A DNA stretch of 6,729 bases from Neptuniibacter sp. (GTDB lineage: Bacteria > Pseudomonadota > Gammaproteobacteria > Pseudomonadales > Balneatricaceae), in NCBI GenBank assembly GCA_030149405.1, contig JASBRM010000094.1, positions 1 through 6,729 of the forward strand, in the 5' to 3' direction. How positions within the stretch are numbered: the first letter of the stretch is position 1; every line of letters starts with the position of its first letter. The position numbers and the translations under genes were made by a program. Under the pieces are notes generated by a model. It was not told the DNA's origin and ran no database searches. It saw nothing but the letters and a program-made list of their open reading frames with translations. Positions 6,088-6,729 of the stretch are shown here, piece after piece.

Positions 6088-6143
6088 TCGCCACCAAGGC
6101 GAAACAGGAACAAAACGCCCGAAGGGGATAAAGAGATAAACAC

Positions 6144-6668
6144 ATGATCATCCGCCAATCCCTAAAAACCGAAAAAGAACAACTAAGAAAACTCCACTTA
6201 GAAACCTTCGGAAAGGAAGAAGGCGATTCCGTCTCAACCCTAACCATCCAGCTCCTGGAAGACCCAACCGCCCAACCACTCCTCAGCTTAATCGCCGAAA
6301 AAAACAACCAAATCATCGCCCATATCTTATTTACCAAAGTAACAATCGAAGACCATCAAACCCAAGGTGGTTACATCCTCGCGCCACTGGCGGTTAGTAA
6401 GGAATGCCAACGTTCCGGTATTGGCAAAAAGCTGATCCAAACAGGTCTCGATCAACTAAAAGAGCAGGGTGCAAATTTTGTTCTGGTGTTGGGTGATCCT
6501 GCCTACTACTCACTCTCAGGCTTCCACACAAACCACCAAATCAAACCGCCTTATGAGCTCCCTTATCCAGAAGCCTGGATGGCTCAGGAGCTAATGCCGG
6601 GAGTGCTGGCAAATATCTCTGGAACCGTTCGTTGTGCGGATGCGTTAAATGAGCGTGAATACTGGTAG
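6144..6668 (+). CDS. GNAT family N-acetyltransferase, YhbS-like
   Basis: This 174-residue protein has the GNAT fold and the length of the YhbS-like group. The N-terminal strand and helix are IIRQSLKTEKEQLRKLH (2-18). The central strand LAPLAVS (79-85) leads into the acetyl-CoA phosphate-binding loop QRSGIG (89-94) and its helix. VLVLGDPAYYSLSGF (113-127) is the typical motif-B region of this group. It would transfer an acetyl group from acetyl-CoA to an amine or other acceptor; the acceptor is unknown. The ribosome site is weak (GAGA, 7 bases upstream). Bases 6144-6360 are strongly G- and T-poor, with third codon positions mostly A or C, while the rest of the gene has balanced G and C. The protein motifs continue without interruption across that break, so the gene appears intact. 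Confidence 0.85.
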   Translation: MIIRQSLKTEKEQLRKLHLETFGKEEGDSVSTLTIQLLEDPTAQPLLSLIAEKNNQIIAHILFTKVTIEDHQTQGGYILAPLAVSKECQRSGIGKKLIQTGLDQLKEQGANFVLVLGDPAYYSLSGFHTNHQIKPPYELPYPEAWMAQELMPGVLANISGTVRCADALNEREYW

Positions 6669-6729
6669 AAAATGATCCTATCTCCCTTAAATGATCGGGA
6701 ACTTTAATTTTTTTCAGGTTTGTTACAGA

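Larger units (their letters stand above)
5898..6108 (-). repeat. right arm of the 211-base inverted repeat
   Basis: This is the reverse-complement partner of 4964-5174. The most conserved block is 5927-6013. Read on the minus strand it has the same order of hairpins as the left arm, with its terminal hairpin facing outward toward the GNAT gene. The terminal hairpin A is eroded here, while hairpins B, C and D are intact. The match to the left arm continues inward of hairpin D, with more mismatches, through bases 5898-5926. The GNAT start codon is only 35 bases beyond the outer end, so the arm may contribute to that gene's promoter or leader. Confidence 0.85.

Noticed and set aside
4964..6108. 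Standard insertion sequence or composite transposon
   Set aside because: The arms are much longer than IS terminal repeats, contain no transposase gene, and no target-site duplication is evident at the outer ends.
6683..6714. Possible terminator after the GNAT gene: TCCC and GGGA followed by seven T
   Set aside because: The stem is only 4 bp with a 10-base loop, too weak to call.
6697..6729. GGGAACTTT, like the -35 element of an RpoE-type promoter
   Set aside because: No TCTGA-like -10 element appears at 16-17 bases downstream; the sequence there is TGTTAC and the window ends.

Overview
The window looks like chromosomal DNA from a marine, Oceanospirillales-like gammaproteobacterium. This is inferred from the gene families (HrpB helicase, YiiM-type MOSC protein, DUF1330 protein), the moderate GC content and the codon use. 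Nothing in the window fixes the species.

Bases 1-4380 are ordinary chromosomal background. Two small leftward genes come first: a DUF1330 protein (138-431) and an unrecognised arginine-rich protein of about 110 residues (513-845). A divergent intergenic region of about 200 bases separates them from two rightward genes, a YiiM-type MOSC protein (1071-1703) and the large DExH-box helicase HrpB (1796-4333, GTG start). A perfect 8-bp stem-loop at 4351-4372 sits where hrpB converges with a small leftward cysteine-rich gene (4382-4684).

Bases from about 4800 to 6360 are the unusual part. Two 211-base arms, 4964-5174 and 5898-6108, are reverse complements of each other and align without an obvious internal gap. 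They enclose 723 bases whose only gene encodes a PIN/NYN-like putative RNase (5265-5864), AT-richer than hrpB. Each arm is a chain of hairpins. Several stems differ between the two copies by paired, compensating changes, so the folded shape appears to have been kept while the sequence drifted. A third, partial copy of the terminal hairpin lies at 4894-4926. The only open frame in the left arm is stopped in the right arm, so the arms look non-coding.

Outside the arms the base composition is mirror-symmetric. Left of the cassette the plus strand is about 75% G+T (4821-4960). Right of it, through the first 40% of a GNAT acetyltransferase gene (6144-6668), the plus strand is about 71% A+C. That skew ends abruptly near 6361, inside the gene. 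Together these signals suggest a cassette-like or mobile unit whose structured ends are functional and may expose flanking DNA to a strand-biased mutation process. The hairpins, arms and skew were read from the sequence; the mechanism is inference. No integrase, transposase, CRISPR array, tRNA or rRNA was found.
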